DNA of 8,309 nt from an uncultured Collinsella sp. GTDB taxonomy: Bacteria; Actinomycetota; Coriobacteriia; Coriobacteriales; Coriobacteriaceae. The DNA is taken from assembly GCA_902494375.1 (NCBI GenBank), contig CABUTL010000044.1, positions 1-8,309 on the forward strand. Reading direction: 5' to 3'. Under the pieces are notes generated by a model. That model was not told the origin of the DNA, ran no database searches, and was given only the letters and a program-made list of their open reading frames with translations. How positions within the stretch are numbered: the first letter of the stretch is position 1; every line of letters starts with the position of its first letter. The position numbers were made by a program, and so were the translations under genes. This document shows, piece by piece, positions 6,220-8,309 of this stretch.

Positions 6220-7524
6220 CTAGATCTCGGCCTCCGCATGGTCTCGCTGCGCCTCGGGCAGCTCCCCGTAGAGCGGATGGTCTTCGAGCCTAAAGCGCTC
6301 GACCTGTTCGGGAGTGCGACCGCGCACAAAGAGCCACGAGCGATCGATCGGCGTCGCCATGAGCGTGCTGGGCAGCGCGTCGGCGCGGTCGGAAAACACC
6401 CGGGCACTCTCGGGATCCTGGAACGCCAGCACCAGATGCGTGTCGCAGTTGCCCATGATGGAGCGTGCGCGTGCCTCGCCATAGAGCGCATCGAGCTGGT
6501 TGGTCGACTGCAGCAGCAGCGTTGCCCAGATGTTGCGGCTTCGGATAATCGAGAGCACGTTGTCGATCTGGGGGATCTGCAGATTTGCGAAGTCATCGAG
6601 CATAAAGCGCACGGGCACGGGCAGGCTGCCGTCGGGCTGCCTATCGGCCTCACGAATGAGGCCCATAAACGCCTGCAAAATAAAGAGGCCGGTCAGCGGA
6701 TCGAGATTGCGGTCAATATCGCTCACGGTTACAAACAGGGCGCAGGGGGTGTGTCCCATGGAAGCGAAGTCCGCCTGATGGCACTCACGATAGAGCTGTG
6801 CCGCACCGTCGAATCCCAGACACATGACCTTTTCGGCAAGGATGCCGACGATGCTCGCGTGCATGCGCTCGGCATTTTGCGTAATGGCGTAGCGCCGCCA
6901 TAGCGAGAGGGCATAGCTTTGGGGGTCGGTCGTGATCAGGTCGTCAAACAATCGACCTGTGGCACCGTCCTGCAGGTGCTCGATCAGCTTGATGACCGAG
7001 CTGATCGTCTGCTCGTCGGCGGGTAGCTGTTCGGTGACGTAGGCGATAAGACACGACAGCAGGTTTGCCGCCGCATGATCCCAAAAAGGCTGGTTGTTGT
7101 CCTCGATGGGGCAGATGGCCTTTGCCACCGAGAGGATGTCCTGCTGGTTGGGCCTGCCGTCCGCCTTGCGGCGAATGTGCCTCAGGGGGTTGTAGCCGCA
7201 GCGCTCGATGCCGGGCGCAAGGGCCGGGACGGTGTTGAGGTCGGCGAAGTTGAGACATTGCACGCGGTAACCGTGGGCTGCCAGCACGGGTCCCACTTCG
7301 CGACAGAGCGTGCCTTTGGTGTCGAGCACGATGTAGCTTGCGTTCATTTGCAGCAGGTTGGGCTTGAGGACGTTTCGGGTCTTGCCGGCTCCCGAGGGGC
7401 CGATCACAAGTGCATTGTTGTTGAGTCCCGTTTGGCGGGTGTCGCAGGAAAGCGTTCGATCCTTGGCGAGGATGGTGGACGATGCGGACTCAGATGCGGC
7501 GAGGCGGCTGGCGAGGTTAGACAT
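6220..7524 (-). CDS. VirD4/TraG-like type IV secretion ATPase, soluble form
   Basis: This 434-residue P-loop ATPase belongs to the type IV coupling-protein family and most resembles the CD1115-like VirD4 proteins of integrative elements. The Walker A site is GPSGAGKT (42-49), followed by the family block KPNLLQMNASYIVLDTKGTL (54-73). Walker B is FMLDDFANLQIP (307-318), where the usual DEF is DDF. IRSRNIWATLLLQSTNQL (327-344) and IMGNCDTHLVLAF (356-368) follow. Coupling proteins are hexameric pumps that bring DNA-protein substrates to the conjugation channel, anchored by N-terminal membrane helices. No such helices exist here: the start at 7524 has AAGGAGG 6 nt upstream, and only about 35 residues precede Walker A. 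It overlaps the ClpP-like gene by 8 bp, so the two are translationally coupled. No relaxase or channel gene is visible. Confidence 0.85.
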   Translation of the reverse strand: MSNLASRLAASESASSTILAKDRTLSCDTRQTGLNNNALVIGPSGAGKTRNVLKPNLLQMNASYIVLDTKGTLCREVGPVLAAHGYRVQCLNFADLNTVPALAPGIERCGYNPLRHIRRKADGRPNQQDILSVAKAICPIEDNNQPFWDHAAANLLSCLIAYVTEQLPADEQTISSVIKLIEHLQDGATGRLFDDLITTDPQSYALSLWRRYAITQNAERMHASIVGILAEKVMCLGFDGAAQLYRECHQADFASMGHTPCALFVTVSDIDRNLDPLTGLFILQAFMGLIREADRQPDGSLPVPVRFMLDDFANLQIPQIDNVLSIIRSRNIWATLLLQSTNQLDALYGEARARSIMGNCDTHLVLAFQDPESARVFSDRADALPSTLMATPIDRSWLFVRGRTPEQVERFRLEDHPLYGELPEAQRDHAEAEI

Positions 7525-8134
7525 GGGCGACCTCCTTGGTGGTCGAGAGGATTTCGTGGGCAAAGCCGAGCTCGACGGCGCGCTCGGCCGAAAGGTAGGT
7601 GTCTTTTGCAGTGAGGGACTGGATGCGCTTGGGCGTGAGGCCGCTGCGGTCCGAGAGGATTTGCGTGAGGGTCTTGCGGGTCTGCATGAGACGCCGGCTG
7701 GTTTCCTGCAGCGCAAGTGCCGAGCCGCCTGCCCCCTGGGGGATCAGCGGGTCGTGAATCATGAGCTCTGCATGGGGCGCCATACGGCGATCGTCGCCGC
7801 CCATAAAGATCACGGCGCCCATGGACGCGGCGAATTCCAGGCAGACGGTGCGGATGGGGCACGATGCGAGGCGCATGGCGTCATAGATCGCAAGGCCCGA
7901 TCGCACGCTTCCGCCGGCGCTGGCGACAAATATGGTGATGGGGCGGCTGGGGTCGGTGGCATCGAGCAGGCGGATCTGCTGGCATAGGTCGTGGGCCATC
8001 GGGGTTTCGATGTTTCCCATGACGGAGAGCTCGCGACGGGCGAGCATCTCATCGTAAATGCTGGTGAGCGTGATGCCTCGGGCGGATTCACGCATGGTGA
8101 GGGGGCTGATGATGGGGGAATGATTGGTGTCCAT
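7517..8134 (-). CDS. ClpP-like serine protease
   Basis: This 205-residue protein has the ClpP fold with a full catalytic triad: Ser104 in EFAASMGAVIF, His127 in AELMIHDPL, and Asp178 in AKDTYLSAERAVELGF. The oxyanion-side glycine loop reads FVASAGGSVRSGLAIYDAM, where housekeeping ClpP has N-S-P-G-G. ClpP subunits form tetradecameric chambers fed by AAA+ unfoldases. This copy lies between an unrecognised gene and a VirD4-like ATPase rather than beside tig or clpX, so it is probably an accessory paralogue. ClpP-like enzymes also serve as phage prohead proteases, but no phage structural gene is seen. The ATG at 8134 has AAAGGAG 5 nt upstream. Its last codons contain the Shine-Dalgarno and start of the next gene. 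Confidence 0.88.
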   Translation of the reverse strand: MDTNHSPIISPLTMRESARGITLTSIYDEMLARRELSVMGNIETPMAHDLCQQIRLLDATDPSRPITIFVASAGGSVRSGLAIYDAMRLASCPIRTVCLEFAASMGAVIFMGGDDRRMAPHAELMIHDPLIPQGAGGSALALQETSRRLMQTRKTLTQILSDRSGLTPKRIQSLTAKDTYLSAERAVELGFAHEILSTTKEVAHV

Positions 8135-8176
8135 GAGGACTCCTTTCTGTTGGTTGTGTTGTGGAATAGGATTGTT

Positions 8177-8198
8177 GCCCGCGGAGGGGCTGGCGGGC
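8177..8198 (-). other. Intergenic hairpin upstream of the ClpP-like gene
   Basis: GCCCGC (8177-8182) and GCGGGC (8193-8198) form a 6-bp stem with a 10-nt loop, starting at the last base of the upstream gene's stop codon. No U-tract follows on the minus strand, so it is a weak terminator at best. It could instead be a processing or stability element within the operon message. Confidence 0.35.
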
Positions 8199-8309
8199 TA
8201 CAGGGTTCGTCCGAGCCTGAGATCGAGCTCGGTTGTGGGGCAGGCTGCCTGTTCGTGCGGCTCGCAAGCGCCAAGGGCTCCAAAGCGATAGAGCGTTGCG
8301 GCGGGCGTG
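8198..8309 (-). CDS. Unrecognised protein, C-terminal 36 residues only
   Basis: An open frame enters from the right edge and ends at a TAG (8198-8200). The visible residues end in EPHEQAACPTTELDLRLGRTL. I recognise no family. The stop lies 63 bp before the ClpP-like start on the same strand, with no convincing promoter between, so it is probably an upstream member of the same operon. The frame is preferred over the two alternatives because it is the only one that closes neatly before the ClpP-like ribosome binding site. The evidence is short and the call is tentative. Confidence 0.4.
   Translation of the reverse strand, partial: TPAATLYRFGALGACEPHEQAACPTTELDLRLGRTL

Noticed and set aside
6057..6653. 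A minus-strand frame running from the VirD4-like gene through the pgi terminator
   Set aside because: It is out of frame with the conserved ATPase motifs and crosses the terminator hairpin; its tail is non-coding.
7525..7716. N-terminal extension of the VirD4-like protein to 7716
   Set aside because: The added residues are Ser/Pro/Arg-rich, overlap conserved ClpP codons out of frame and contain no membrane helix; ATG 7524 has a strong Shine-Dalgarno.
7810..8283. A minus-strand frame covering the ClpP-like start and upstream gap
   Set aside because: It is rich in Pro, Ser and Arg, overlaps most of the conserved ClpP N-terminal half out of frame, and lacks a ribosome binding site.

Overview
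The window is GC-rich, gene-dense bacterial DNA. It most resembles a gut Coriobacteriia genome, for example Collinsella. That assignment is an inference from the overall GC content, a DUF3793/flavodoxin pair, a Gram-positive style YolD plus Y-family polymerase operon, an actinobacterial-looking glucose-6-phosphate isomerase, and a VirD4-like ATPase of the type found on Firmicutes/Coriobacteria integrative elements. No rRNA, tRNA, CRISPR array or transposase gene is visible.

Layout from left to right. (1) Bases 1-994: a minus-strand operon of a DUF3793 protein followed by a flavodoxin whose 3' end runs off the window, with a good sigma70-type promoter at 967-994. (2) Bases 1054-1715: a plus-strand gene for a small membrane-anchored heavy-metal-associated (HMA) protein. 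It has a CsoR-like G/C-rich palindrome between its -35 and -10 boxes. Its only convincing terminator lies inside the converging yolD-like gene. (3) Bases 1513-3508: a minus-strand SOS operon, Y-family DNA polymerase then YolD-like protein, overlapping by 8 bp. Its promoter (TTGACG, 17 bp, TATTAT) overlaps a near-perfect LexA box. (4) Bases 3608-4183: a short, degenerate relative of iron-containing alcohol dehydrogenases with only the N-terminal nucleotide-binding part. It is followed by an imperfect REP-like palindrome, and part of one arm of that palindrome recurs beside the SOS promoter. (5) Bases 4296-6148: glucose-6-phosphate isomerase (pgi) as a single-gene unit with promoter, 5' leader hairpin, strong Shine-Dalgarno and a classic terminator. 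(6) Bases 6220-8309: a minus-strand accessory operon with the tail of an unrecognised protein, a ClpP-type serine protease with a full catalytic triad, and an 8-bp-overlapping VirD4/TraG-like ATPase that lacks the usual N-terminal membrane segment.

The pair in region 6 is the best candidate for an unusual system: a translationally coupled ClpP-like peptidase and a soluble VirD4-like motor. Region 3 is a coherent DNA-damage response unit. Region 2 is a coherent metal-response unit. There is no gene-free stretch longer than about 200 bases. The gaps at 928-1102, 3437-3607, 4184-4383 and 6079-6219 hold mainly the regulatory elements and repeats listed.
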